Below, in pieces: positions 43,862 to 52,778 of a stretch of 64,000 nt of DNA. A model generated the notes under the pieces. That model did no database searches. It was not told where the DNA came from and saw nothing but the letters and a program-made list of their open reading frames with translations. A program made the translations under genes and the position numbers. The stretch's first letter is position 1; each line of letters begins with the position of its first letter. Source of the stretch: Ameyamaea chiangmaiensis (GTDB taxonomy: Bacteria; Pseudomonadota; Alphaproteobacteria; Acetobacterales; Acetobacteraceae); contig NZ_BAPT01000042.1 in the NCBI RefSeq assembly GCF_025995235.1, positions 96,677 to 160,676 of the forward strand, written 5' to 3'.

Positions 43862-45829
43862 TTATGTTTCGGCGACGCTGGCCGCCCAGTCGGGATGAAA
43901 ATGACCGTAGATGGACCGCGCCGTCTCGCGGCTGATGCCCGAGACCGCCTCCAGGTCGTTCAGGCCCGCCTGACGCACGCCTCGGGCTGAGCCAAAATGG
44001 TTCAGCAATGCGCGCTTGCGCGCGGCACCGATGCCCGGAATGTCATCCAGCTCGGACATGACGAGCGTCTTGGAACGACCGGCACGGTGCGTGGTGATGG
44101 CGAACCTGTGGGCCTCGTCGCGCAGCCGCTGCAGATAATACAGGACCGGGTCGCGCGGCGGCAGCTGGAACGGCGGCCGGTCCGCCATATGGAACCATTC
44201 GCGCCCGGCATCCCGGTCCGGCCCCTTCGCGATCGCGACCAGGGTCACATCCGTTACGCCGAGATCGTCAAGGATCCCTCGCACGGCACTGTACTGCCCC
44301 GCGCCTCCGTCGATCAGGACAATATCGGGCCAGTCCTCGCCGTCGGGCGTCGCGGCATTGTCGTCCCCGCTTCCCGTCGCGCCCGCCTCAGCGCGCGCGC
44401 GCAAGGCGCGTCCAAAGCGGCGCTCCATCACCTCGCGCATCATGGCGAAGTCGTCCCCCGGGGTGAGCACACCGCGGATCGCGTATTTGCGATAGGCGCG
44501 TTTGACGAACCCTTCGGGCCCACCCACGATCATCACGCCATAGGCGTGGGCACCCATGATGTGACTGTTGTCATACACCTCGATCCGGCGTGGCGGTGTC
44601 TCCAGCCCGAACAGGTCGGCAACACCCTCAAGCAGACGCGCCTGCCCCTCGCTTTCCGCCAGCCGGCGCTCCAGCGCCTCGCGCGCGTTGGTCGCGGCGT
44701 GATCCATCACGGCGCGACGCTCCCCCCTCTGCGGCACCTGCACCTCTACGCGCTTGCCACGCTTCAGGCTCAGCGCCTCCTCGAACAACGCGGTTTCCGG
44801 CAGGTCGCAGTTCAGAAGAACGCGCGGCGGCGGTGGCTTGTCGTCATAGAACTGGGCCAGGAACGCGGCCAGAACGTCCGACGCGGATTCGTCCGCCGCA
44901 TGGGTCGGGAAAAAGGCGCGGTTGCCGTTGTTACGGCCGCCACGAATGAAGAACACCTGCAGACAACTATGCCCCCCGATCTGCCAGATCGCGATGACGT
45001 CCGCGTCCCCGATCGAGGCGGGATTGATCACGCTGGAATCCTGCAGGCCCGCGAAGGCGCGCAGGCGGTCACGAATAGCTGCTGCGCGCTCGAACTCAAG
45101 CGCCTCGGCGGCGGCCTCCATGTCCTGGGCAAGCTGCGCATGGATGGTCGTCGTCTTGCCGGACAGGAACGCCTTGGCCTGTTCGATCAGGTGGGCATAG
45201 TCGTCGCGCGAGATGCGATCGACGCAGGGTGCGCTGCACCGCTTGATCTGGAACAGAAGGCACGGCCGCGTGCGGGACGCGAACACCGTGTCCGAGCACG
45301 AGCGCAGCAGAAACAGCCGCTGCATAAGGTTCAGCGTCTGGTTGACCGACCAGGCAGACGCGAACGGCCCCCAGTACGACGCGCCCTTCACAGGCTTGCC
45401 GCGATGCTTGGCGATCTGCGGGTAGGCATGGCCGTCCGTGATCATCACCCACGGGTAGCTTTTGTCGTCCCGCAGCAGGATGTTGTAGTACGGACGCATC
45501 CGCTTGATGTAGTTGGCCTCCAGCAGCAGGGCTTCGGCCTCGGTGTGCGTTGTGACGATCTCCATCGCAGCGGTTCGCGACACCATGCGCCGCAGGCGCT
45601 CGGGCAGACGCGCGACATGGGTATACGATGTGACCCGCTTGCGCAGGCTCGACGCCTTGCCGACATACAGCACCTCCCCCTTGTCATCGAGCATCCGGTA
45701 GACACCCGGTGACAGCGGCATCGTCCGCAGCGCGGCGCGGATCGCCTCGACCCCCATGGGGCGCGCGGATCCCGGCGGGGCCGCGATGTCCGCTGCCGGT
45801 GCAAAAGTCGGGTCGTTCACATCAGCCAT
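43862..45829 (-). CDS. uvrC: Excinuclease ABC subunit C
   Basis: UvrC makes both incisions in nucleotide excision repair. The protein has an N-terminal GIY-YIG nuclease domain (SPGVYRMLDDKGEVLYVGKA near residue 40), four-cysteine-like CLLFQIKRCSAPCVDRIS near 190, a UVR helix, and an RNase H-like endonuclease domain (IEVYDNSHIMGAHAYGVMIV near 420, IDGGAGQYSAVRGIL near 530). A helix-hairpin-helix C-terminus follows (IPGIGAARKRALLNHFGS near 610). I start at ATG 45829 (MADVNDPT, GGAG upstream), giving 655 residues; an ATG at 45880 is in frame but less well placed. No clear LexA box was seen upstream. Confidence 0.94.
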   Translation of the reverse strand: MADVNDPTFAPAADIAAPPGSARPMGVEAIRAALRTMPLSPGVYRMLDDKGEVLYVGKASSLRKRVTSYTHVARLPERLRRMVSRTAAMEIVTTHTEAEALLLEANYIKRMRPYYNILLRDDKSYPWVMITDGHAYPQIAKHRGKPVKGASYWGPFASAWSVNQTLNLMQRLFLLRSCSDTVFASRTRPCLLFQIKRCSAPCVDRISRDDYAHLIEQAKAFLSGKTTTIHAQLAQDMEAAAEALEFERAAAIRDRLRAFAGLQDSSVINPASIGDADVIAIWQIGGHSCLQVFFIRGGRNNGNRAFFPTHAADESASDVLAAFLAQFYDDKPPPPRVLLNCDLPETALFEEALSLKRGKRVEVQVPQRGERRAVMDHAATNAREALERRLAESEGQARLLEGVADLFGLETPPRRIEVYDNSHIMGAHAYGVMIVGGPEGFVKRAYRKYAIRGVLTPGDDFAMMREVMERRFGRALRARAEAGATGSGDDNAATPDGEDWPDIVLIDGGAGQYSAVRGILDDLGVTDVTLVAIAKGPDRDAGREWFHMADRPPFQLPPRDPVLYYLQRLRDEAHRFAITTHRAGRSKTLVMSELDDIPGIGAARKRALLNHFGSARGVRQAGLNDLEAVSGISRETARSIYGHFHPDWAASVAET

Positions 45830-46121
45830 CCGGCCGGGCTCCAGTAATCCACCGAACATGTGGATAACTCTGTGGGGCAATCGGTGACGGATTCATGACA
45901 CCGTTGGATTCCCGGGGTTTCTCTCGGTCTGCCCTCGATTTGGGCAAAGCAGCATAACCATCTGATTTTAAATAATTTACGGTCCAAATTTGTCTCAGAT
46001 CAGGATCAGGCCATGCTTTTTGAGGCGAATTCAGCAAGTCAATCCCGAGAGGTGGACAAATTGCGATTTTTTTTCGCGACTCCACCACGGGAACAAATCA
46101 TGTCCGATTTGTCATCCGGCG

Positions 46122-47162
46122 TCAGGACGCCGAGTGCGCCCCCGACGCCACGTGTTCGGCCTGCCGCAGAAGGCGTAGGAAATTGCCCCCCCAGAATGCC
46201 GCGATCTCGCTGTCGTCGTAGCCCCGGCGGACCAGTTCCTCGGTCAAGGACGCGGATTCGCCCGCATCCCTCCAGCCCATGATCGCACCGCCGCCATCGA
46301 AATCGGACGAAATGCCGACATGCGCGACGCCGACGCGACGCACCACGTAATCGATATGGTCGACGAAATCCGCGACACCCACCGTACGCTCGCCGTCGGT
46401 AGGACGCGGACGCAGGAAGCCCGGCATGGCGGTGATCTGGATCAGGCCGCCGCTGGCCGCCAGCGCGTCGATCTGGGCATCGTCCAGATTGCGGGGATGG
46501 TCGCACAAGGTGCGCACGCAGGAATGCGTGGCGACGATGGGCGTGGCCGAGTGCTCGACCGCCTGCATCATTGTCGTGCGCGCGGCATGCGACACATCCA
46601 CCAGCAGGCCCAGCCGGTTCATCGCAGCGATCGCCTGCCGCCCCAGCGTGGACAGGCCACCATGAAGGGTCGGGGCATCGCCCAGATCGCGGCGTGGAAT
46701 CGCCGCATCGGCCAGGGCGTTATGGCCGTTGTGCGTCAGCGTCATATAGCGCGCGCCCTGCGCGCGATAGAGCGCCAGACGCCCCGGATCCTCGCCGATA
46801 CCGTAGCCGTTTTCGATGGCCGGAATAACGGCCAGATCCCCCCGGGCATGGGCACGCTCGATCTCATCGGCGCTCTGGCAGATCACCGCCGTCAGGCCGT
46901 TGCGGGTGCCCGCCATACCACCGATCGCATCCAGCATGGCTTCGGTCCGCTGTTCGGCCTCGGCATGGCCCAGCGCGGTCAGCGGTCCCTGCGGGATGTA
47001 GGCGGCAAAGCACCCGGCCGAGAGGCCCCCGCGCGCCATCTTGGGGAAATCGACCCGTCGTCGGGTCGTGTCGTCGAACGCGTCCTCGCGGTCGGGCCAC
47101 GGAATATCGATGTGGCTGTCGAGGGTCAGGAGCGATGCGTGGAGATCAAGCGCGCGGGTCAT
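46122..47162 (-). CDS. Membrane dipeptidase family (M19) metallopeptidase
   Basis: This zinc dipeptidase belongs to the renal dipeptidase family, which cleaves dipeptides, often with D-residues. The protein (346 residues from ATG 47162) shows the metal motif LDSHIDIPWPDREDAFDD near residue 14, VIPAIENGYGIGED near 127, YMTLTHNGHNALADAA, LLVDVSHAARTTM near 205, PIVATHSCVRTLCDHPRN and VGISSDFDGGGAIMGW near 285. A TTG start at 47171, with GGGGAAG better spaced, is an alternative. It is divergent from exonuclease III, its start overlapping the untranslated region of that gene by about 100 bp. Confidence 0.88.
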   Translation of the reverse strand: MTRALDLHASLLTLDSHIDIPWPDREDAFDDTTRRRVDFPKMARGGLSAGCFAAYIPQGPLTALGHAEAEQRTEAMLDAIGGMAGTRNGLTAVICQSADEIERAHARGDLAVIPAIENGYGIGEDPGRLALYRAQGARYMTLTHNGHNALADAAIPRRDLGDAPTLHGGLSTLGRQAIAAMNRLGLLVDVSHAARTTMMQAVEHSATPIVATHSCVRTLCDHPRNLDDAQIDALAASGGLIQITAMPGFLRPRPTDGERTVGVADFVDHIDYVVRRVGVAHVGISSDFDGGGAIMGWRDAGESASLTEELVRRGYDDSEIAAFWGGNFLRLLRQAEHVASGAHSAS

Positions 47163-47265
47163 ACCGAACAAATCGCGCTTCCCCTGCGTCGAAGCAAGAG
47201 TGTACGCGCATTATGGGTCGGGTTCGGGCTTGCCATTCGTCGCGCCATCCGCGATGCCGGGTGTC

Positions 47266-48060
47266 ATGCGCCTCATGACCTGGAACATTAATTCCCTGCG
47301 GCTCCGGCTGCCCCTGCTCTCGCGTCTGACCGACGAGATCGCGCCCGATATCGTCTGCCTGCAGGAAACCAAGGTGTCCGACGACCTGTTTCCCTCCGCC
47401 GCCGTTCAGGCACTGGGCTACCGTCACGTCCACTTCCGCGGCATGAAAAGCTACAACGGAGTGGCCATCCTCTCCCGCCTGCCGATGCGCGCCAACGACC
47501 GCGCGCCGGACTGGTGTGGAAAAGGCGACTGCCGTCACGTCGCGGTCACGCTGGACAGCGCGATCGGACCGCTGGATCTGCACAATTTTTACGTTCCGGC
47601 GGGGGGCGACATTCCGGACCCCGAGGCGAACCCGAAATATGCCCACAAACTGGCCTTCGTTGACGAGGCAACCGGCTGGTTCACCGGCCACACGCAGACA
47701 CCCGCGATTCTGGTCGGCGACCTGAACATCGCGCCCCTCGAACAGGATGTGTGGAGCCACAAGCAGCTGCTGGATGTCGTCAGCCACACGCCGCCGGAGA
47801 CGTCGCGCATGAACGCATGGCTTCAGACCGGCTTCGTCGATGCCATGCGACATTTCGTGCCGTCGAACGAGAAGCTGTACACGTGGTGGTCGTATCGTAA
47901 CCGGGACTGGAAAGCCTCGAATCGCGGGCGTCGACTCGATCATGTCTGGGTCACGCAGCCGGTCGTGCCGCAATTGCGGAAAATGACCGTGCTGAACGAG
48001 GTCCGCGACTGGCCAAGCCCGTCAGATCATGTCCCCGTGGTCATGGATATCGACCTCTGA
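47266..48060 (+). CDS. xth: Exodeoxyribonuclease III (AP endonuclease)
   Basis: This enzyme incises DNA at abasic sites and degrades 3' ends during base excision repair. The 264-residue protein has MRLMTWNINSLRLRLP at its start, CLQETKV near residue 42, YNGVAILSR, GDLNIAP near 150, and the catalytic GRRLDHVWVT and SDHVPVVMDI near 225-260. I begin at ATG 47266; an in-frame ATG at 47254 would add four residues, and the far longer frame upstream runs antisense through the dipeptidase gene. A strong terminator follows. Confidence 0.93.
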   Translation: MRLMTWNINSLRLRLPLLSRLTDEIAPDIVCLQETKVSDDLFPSAAVQALGYRHVHFRGMKSYNGVAILSRLPMRANDRAPDWCGKGDCRHVAVTLDSAIGPLDLHNFYVPAGGDIPDPEANPKYAHKLAFVDEATGWFTGHTQTPAILVGDLNIAPLEQDVWSHKQLLDVVSHTPPETSRMNAWLQTGFVDAMRHFVPSNEKLYTWWSYRNRDWKASNRGRRLDHVWVTQPVVPQLRKMTVLNEVRDWPSPSDHVPVVMDIDL

Positions 48061-48063
48061 CGC

Positions 48064-48095
48064 AAAAAGGGCAGCCGACGAAGGCTACCCTTTTT
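48064..48095. terminator. Bidirectional intrinsic terminator between xth and the response regulator
   Basis: AAAAAGGG and AGCC pair with GGCT and CCCTTTTT around a GACGAA loop with one mismatch, giving a stem flanked by A5 and T5. It reads as a rho-independent terminator in both directions and lies 3 bp after xth and 10 bp after the stop of the opposing regulator gene. Confidence 0.88.
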
Positions 48096-48105
48096 ATTTG
48101 CAGTC

Positions 48106-48819
48106 TCAGGCGGCGACGCCGCCCTGTGGGTTGAGGCGGTAGCCGCCGCCCTCCGTCACGAGCAGGCAGGTGCTTGTCGGATCGGGCTCGATCTTCTGAC
48201 GCAGACGATAGATATGAGTCTCGAGCGTGTGCGTGGTGACGGCGGCATTGTAGCCCCACACCTCGTTTAACAGAACCTGACGCGGCACGGGACGTGTCCC
48301 GGCCCGGTACAGGAACTTGAGGATCGCCGCTTCCTTCTCCGTCAGGCGGATACGGCGATTGCGCGCCGGTTCCTGCAGGAGCTTGGCGGAGGGACGGAAC
48401 ACATAGGGCCCGATGTTGAAGACGGCGTCTTCGCTGTTCTCGAAAATCCGCATCTGCGCGCGCAGGCGTGCCAGAAGCTCCGCGATTCGAAACGGCTTGG
48501 CGACGTAGTCATTGGCGCCGGCGTCGAGACCCTTTACCACGTCCTTTTCATCGTCCGAGCCGGTCAGCATGATGACTGGCACCCGCTTGCCCTGACGGCG
48601 TAGCTCGGCGCAGAAGTCGCGTCCATCACCGTCCGGAAGAGTTACGTCGAGGATCACGGCGTCGAAACGGGCGCTTGAATCGTCGAGCTTCTTGCTGGCC
48701 TCCGCGACCGAAGCCGCTTCGATCGCCTGAAACTCCCCTTCGACCTGGAGCTGCTCGACGAGCATCTGGCGCAACGTCTGGTCGTCGTCGACTATAAGAA
48801 CTGGTCGCGCACCTGCCAT
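48106..48819 (-). CDS. OmpR-family response regulator, no adjacent kinase
   Basis: This 237-residue two-component regulator has an N-terminal receiver with acidic pocket DDD (11-13), phosphoacceptor Asp58 in VILDVTLPDGDG, and Lys108 in VAKPF. A C-terminal winged-helix OmpR-type DNA-binding domain follows (LTEKEAAILKFLYRAGTRPVPRQ, then TTHTLETHIYRLRQKIEPDP near 195-215). I use ATG 48819 with GAAGG upstream; a TTG three bases earlier is in frame. No histidine kinase is encoded nearby. A nested dyad lies just upstream, a candidate autoregulatory site. Confidence 0.9.
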   Translation of the reverse strand: MAGARPVLIVDDDQTLRQMLVEQLQVEGEFQAIEAASVAEASKKLDDSSARFDAVILDVTLPDGDGRDFCAELRRQGKRVPVIMLTGSDDEKDVVKGLDAGANDYVAKPFRIAELLARLRAQMRIFENSEDAVFNIGPYVFRPSAKLLQEPARNRRIRLTEKEAAILKFLYRAGTRPVPRQVLLNEVWGYNAAVTTHTLETHIYRLRQKIEPDPTSTCLLVTEGGGYRLNPQGGVAA

Positions 48820-48839
48820 CAAACCTTCACCCCATCATT

Positions 48840-48881
48840 GCCGGTCTGGCCGGCATTAGTAATATTAGTCCGGCGACCGGC
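48840..48881. promoter_or_regulatory. Nested dyad with internal ATTAGT repeats upstream of the response regulator
   Basis: Outer arms GCCGGTC and GACCGGC (7 bp each) and inner arms GCCGG and CCGGC flank a 16-base core that carries ATTAGT twice, 9 bp apart. It starts 21 bp before the regulator's ATG, so it would lie in the leader or promoter. It could be an operator for the regulator itself or an RNA hairpin. Confidence 0.5.
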
Positions 48882-49043
48882 CCGGGCTGATACCGGGCAG
48901 AGGCACCGCGTCAACGCCAGAGTCGATCCGTAAGACGCAGTGAGCTTACACCTCGCTTCGCCGTATGGCCAATCCACACAATCCCGTGAAAGTAAGGCCC
49001 ACATGTGTGCCCAGTGCAATTCTCGCGTCTCGCGGAGCCGCTC

Positions 49044-49556
49044 ATGACCCGCGCCGTACTGCACGGCGACGGGTCCCCGTCCGCCACCCTGCACTTCATG
49101 GGACAGGCGCGACCGGCCGTCATCGGCGCATCGGGCATCCGTCCCGTAAAGGTCGAGGGCGACCATGGCACGCCGGTCGGCGTCCTGCCGCTCCGGCAGG
49201 TGTTCTATCGCGCCGATCGCACGGCACGTCCTATAACCACCCTGCCCCTCGAACCCCTGTCGCCGACCGACGGCTGGTGCGACGACCAATCCGACGCCAA
49301 CTACAACCGTTTCGTAGCACTTCCCTACCCGGCCGGACACGAGCGGTTATGGCGCGACGATCATGTCTATGATCTGGTCGTGGTGTTGGGGCACAACGAT
49401 GCGCCGCCGGTTCCGGGTCGCGGCTCGGCCATATTCCTGCACCTGCCACCCGCCGACGGGCGGCCGACCGAAGGATGCATCGCCGTGCCGGAAGCCGTAT
49501 TGCGCGATCTGCTGCGCGACGGCCTGACCGAGATCGAGGTCCTGCCCCCCGCCTGA
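49044..49556 (+). CDS. L,D-transpeptidase (YkuD) domain protein
   Basis: This 170-residue protein has the L,D-transpeptidase catalytic pattern: a His in FLHLPPADGRP at His133 and the catalytic cysteine in TEGCIAVPE at Cys145. It also has the HGTPVGVLPLRQVFYR strand region near 41 typical of this group. I see no obvious signal peptide, so it may be cytoplasmic or exported by another route; family members crosslink peptidoglycan through meso-diaminopimelate. The start ATG 49044 (MTRAVLHGDG) is chosen over 49005 because the conserved part begins there. It is divergent from the response regulator gene. Confidence 0.82.
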   Translation: MTRAVLHGDGSPSATLHFMGQARPAVIGASGIRPVKVEGDHGTPVGVLPLRQVFYRADRTARPITTLPLEPLSPTDGWCDDQSDANYNRFVALPYPAGHERLWRDDHVYDLVVVLGHNDAPPVPGRGSAIFLHLPPADGRPTEGCIAVPEAVLRDLLRDGLTEIEVLPPA

Positions 49557-51401
49557 TCAGGTTACGGCGGTGGTCGGGTCGTCGTGATCGGACGCTTCGG
49601 TCGGCAGCGGCGGCAGCAGTGCCACGACGATGTCGCCCGGCGCGATGCCGGCGGGTGCCGCGTCCTCTGCAGAGCGGATCCAGATCGCGGTTCCGCGGCG
49701 CACGGACAGGAAGATCAGTCGATTACCCTGTTCGTGCTCGAAGCCTGGGGCGTCGGCTTCGGTCACGGTCAGCGCGACAAAGCGCCACCCCTGACCGAAC
49801 AATCGCTCGATCAGGCCGAAATTCCAGGCCGGATCGCCCAGCACCTTGCCGCGCGCATCGCGGCTCAGCCCGCGATACAGATCCAGACGCGATACGCCGG
49901 GGCTGACCTGAAAGACGCGTTGCCGGCCGAAATACGGTGTGAGGTGCGCGCACACCATGCCATTGTAAATCGCATCCGGCGTCGCGGCGATCAGGTAGTC
50001 GGCAGGCCGCTCCTCCAGGCTTTCCTCCCCCTCCTGCGACAGGACCTCGGCGCGCAAGGTCGGGATGCCGGCGCGCGCCGCTCCGGCCAGCGCACCCGAA
50101 TAGGTGTCCACCAGCAGGACCGGCACCTCGGCCTCATGCAGACAGCGCGCCAGATCCATCGACCACGGACTGGCACCCACGATCGCCAGCGCACGTTCGT
50201 CCGACAAAGTGAGTTTGAGCTTCCGCGCCAGCGGGCGAAGCGAGAAACCATGCAAAATCATGGTCGCCGCGATCACGGCAAAGATCGCCGGGGTAATAAG
50301 GTCGGCACTGCCGAACCCGGCCTCCTTGAGCCTGAGGCCGGCGACGCCGGCCACGGCCGCCGCCACGATGCCGCGTGGCGCGATCCAGCCGAGAAACACC
50401 CGCTCCTGCCATGTGAGGCTGGAGCCGAGGGTCGCCAGAAAGATGCACAACGGCCGCACGACGAACAGCACCGCGAGTGTAAGCCCGATAATAGGCAGGG
50501 ACAGCCGCTCCAGCACCCCGCGCTGCAGATCGGCCGTCAGCAGAATGAACAGGGCCGACACCACCAGAACGACGAGGGATTCCTTGATCCGGCGCAATTC
50601 GGCCATACCCGGCACGCGCAGGTTGGCCAGGGCCATGCCGAACACGGTCGCGGCCATCAGGCCGGCACCGTCCATGATAAGGTTGCACCCGGTAAACACC
50701 ACCAGCGCCATCGCGATCAGCATCGGCGTCTTGAGCAGTTCGGACATCAGATCGCGCTCGAACAGAAAGCGCACGAGATAGGCCGGGGCCATGCCGATCA
50801 CGATCGCCAGCAGGGTGGCGACAATCATATGGGGCGCGGTTTCGGCAAAGAAACGCTCAGGGCCGTAGTTCGAATGGGCGAGAAGGACTTCCAGCACCAG
50901 CGTTGCCAGAATGGCCCCGACGGGGTCGTTCAGGATGGCTTCCCAGCGCAGGAAGGCCGCAGCTTTCGGGTGGAGCTTGGTATGGCGCAGCAGCGGCAGG
51001 ACGACCGTGGGTCCGGTGACGACGATGATCGACCCGAACAGGAGCGCCGTACCCCAGTCGAGATGGCCGACATAGTGCGCGGCACAGGCCCCCAGTCCCC
51101 AATTGATCGGCAGCGCCACGACCGTCAGACGAAGCACGCCCTCGCCCGCCGCGCGCCACTGTCGGAAATCCAGCGCCAGCCCACCTTCGAAGACGATGAT
51201 GGCGACCGCCAGCGACACGGCGGGACGGAACAAAGGACCAATCGCAGCCGACGGATGGAGAATCCCTAGCCCGGGTCCGAACACGAGTCCGAGCGCGAAC
51301 AGCAGCACGATCGCCGGCAGACGAAAGCGCCATGCGCACCATTGCGCCGCCACACCGGCGCCAAGAACGCACAGAATGCCGATTGCCAGACTGACAGCCA
51401 T
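49557..51401 (-). CDS. Cation:proton antiporter with C-terminal RCK/TrkA-like region
   Basis: This 614-residue membrane protein has about 12 hydrophobic helices over residues 1-400 with antiporter motifs VFEGGLALDFRQW near 69, VVTGPTVVLPLLR near 127 and LRWEAILNDPVGAI near 150. The Asp-containing helix suggests electrogenic CPA-type Na+ or K+ exchange. Residues about 405-500 form a Rossmann-like TrkA-N region (ALAIVGASPWSMDLARCLHEAEV). A further segment to about residue 600 resembles TrkA-C. It is convergent with the L,D-transpeptidase gene, with no spacer. Ion specificity cannot be read from the sequence. Confidence 0.85.
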   Translation of the reverse strand: MAVSLAIGILCVLGAGVAAQWCAWRFRLPAIVLLFALGLVFGPGLGILHPSAAIGPLFRPAVSLAVAIIVFEGGLALDFRQWRAAGEGVLRLTVVALPINWGLGACAAHYVGHLDWGTALLFGSIIVVTGPTVVLPLLRHTKLHPKAAAFLRWEAILNDPVGAILATLVLEVLLAHSNYGPERFFAETAPHMIVATLLAIVIGMAPAYLVRFLFERDLMSELLKTPMLIAMALVVFTGCNLIMDGAGLMAATVFGMALANLRVPGMAELRRIKESLVVLVVSALFILLTADLQRGVLERLSLPIIGLTLAVLFVVRPLCIFLATLGSSLTWQERVFLGWIAPRGIVAAAVAGVAGLRLKEAGFGSADLITPAIFAVIAATMILHGFSLRPLARKLKLTLSDERALAIVGASPWSMDLARCLHEAEVPVLLVDTYSGALAGAARAGIPTLRAEVLSQEGEESLEERPADYLIAATPDAIYNGMVCAHLTPYFGRQRVFQVSPGVSRLDLYRGLSRDARGKVLGDPAWNFGLIERLFGQGWRFVALTVTEADAPGFEHEQGNRLIFLSVRRGTAIWIRSAEDAAPAGIAPGDIVVALLPPLPTEASDHDDPTTAVT

Positions 51402-51467
51402 GATCGCTTCCGTTTAAATACTATAAAAACAGACTACTGCAGAAAACATCTCACGAGTCTTCTGACG

Positions 51468-52772
51468 TCAGGAACCTGGGCTGCGCTCCAGAATCGCGGC
51501 AAAGAATCCGTCGGTGCCGTTCAGCGCCGGAGACAGGCTGAGCGTCGCGCACGCTGCAAACGCGGCCGGCATGTCGGCGCTGTCGGACGGCACCAGCCTG
51601 AATTCCGAGTGTCGACCTATAAACGCATGTATCTGCGATATATTCTCGTCATCAAGGATCGAGCACGTGGCGTAGATCAACCGGCCACCCGGTCGGACAA
51701 GGGAGGCCGCACGGTCGAGGATCTCCGCCTGCTTGGCCTGCAGTTCGCTCAGGTCAGACGCCCGAAGCCTGAGACGCGCATCGGGGTTCCGGCGCCACGT
51801 GCCCGTGCCCGTACACGGCGCGTCGACCAGCACTCGGTCGAAACTTGCCGCACGCCGTTTCGCCCATTTGTCGCCGGCAACGATCAGATGGCGCTCCACA
51901 TTATGAACACCGGCCCGGCGGAGCCGGCGCACCGCGCCTTCCAGACGCGGCTCGGACACGTCGCAGGCCACGATATGACCGCGGTTGTGCATCGTCATGG
52001 CCATGCCCAGCGTCTTGCCGCCCGCACCGGCGCAGTAATCCAGCACACGCATCTCCGGACGCGCGCCCACCGCGGCGACCACCAGCTGACTGCCCTCGTC
52101 CTGGATTTCGACCAGACCCGATTGAAACGCCTGCGTCGTCGTGACCGACTGCCGCGCGGCCGCGCGCAGGCCCCATGGCGACAGGTGGCATGGCGTCGTC
52201 TCGATCCCCGCGCGCGCCAGAGAGGCCGCCGCCTGTTCGCGCGTCCCCATCAGGAGATTAACCCTCAGGTCGAGCGGCGCGGGTTCTCCCATGGCCGCCA
52301 GTTCGTCGGACAGGCGATCACCGAAGGTGGCCACCAGGGACGGCATCAGCCAGTCGGGCACCTCGAGCCGCACCGGATCCGGCATGGACGGGTCGTCAAG
52401 AGTCGTTCCTGCCAATGTCGCCAGAATCGCGTGTTCGGCCCGTGTAAGGCGCTCCGGGGCGTAGTGCTCGCCTGTGAACAGACCCTCCACATCCCGCAGC
52501 ACGTCGCCGTCGCCCGCATACAGCAGCAGCGCACCGGCCAGAAGCCGCGGCGTGGCCTCCGGACTGCCAGCGCGCTGCAGATGCCATTCCAGGCGCCGCC
52601 AGCGACGCAGCACGTCCCAAACGATCGCCGAGATGAAACGCCGGTCACCACCGCCGATATAGCGCCGCTCCCGAAAGAAGCTGTTGGCCAGGGCGTCGGC
52701 GGGACGTCGGGGCTCGGCCTGCATCTGGGCAAGCATCTCGATCGCGGCCGCGAGCCGCGCTGCAGGTGTCAC
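51468..52772 (-). CDS. 16S rRNA m5C methyltransferase, RsmB/NOP family
   Basis: This 434-residue SAM-dependent RNA cytosine-5 methyltransferase has an N-terminal NusB-like helical domain. The catalytic domain then shows the SAM motif VLDYCAGAGGKTLGMAMTM near residue 240, DAPCTGTGTWRRNPDARLR near 318 (catalytic PC), and GGRLIYATCSILDDEN near 374 (TC motif). Alphaproteobacterial members are close to RsmB. It lies 6 bp downstream of guaB and shares its direction. The exact cytidine target is not inferable. Confidence 0.9.
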   Translation of the reverse strand: MTPAARLAAAIEMLAQMQAEPRRPADALANSFFRERRYIGGGDRRFISAIVWDVLRRWRRLEWHLQRAGSPEATPRLLAGALLLYAGDGDVLRDVEGLFTGEHYAPERLTRAEHAILATLAGTTLDDPSMPDPVRLEVPDWLMPSLVATFGDRLSDELAAMGEPAPLDLRVNLLMGTREQAAASLARAGIETTPCHLSPWGLRAAARQSVTTTQAFQSGLVEIQDEGSQLVVAAVGARPEMRVLDYCAGAGGKTLGMAMTMHNRGHIVACDVSEPRLEGAVRRLRRAGVHNVERHLIVAGDKWAKRRAASFDRVLVDAPCTGTGTWRRNPDARLRLRASDLSELQAKQAEILDRAASLVRPGGRLIYATCSILDDENISQIHAFIGRHSEFRLVPSDSADMPAAFAACATLSLSPALNGTDGFFAAILERSPGS

Positions 52773-52778
52773 GGAGTA

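Noticed and set aside
46051..46086. Imperfect inverted repeat with a T8 loop upstream of uvrC, as a terminator
   Set aside because: The stem is interrupted (GGTGGA/TCCACC plus GCGA/TCGC) and the T-run is in the loop rather than after the stem, so it is a poor terminator; no LexA-like box was found either.
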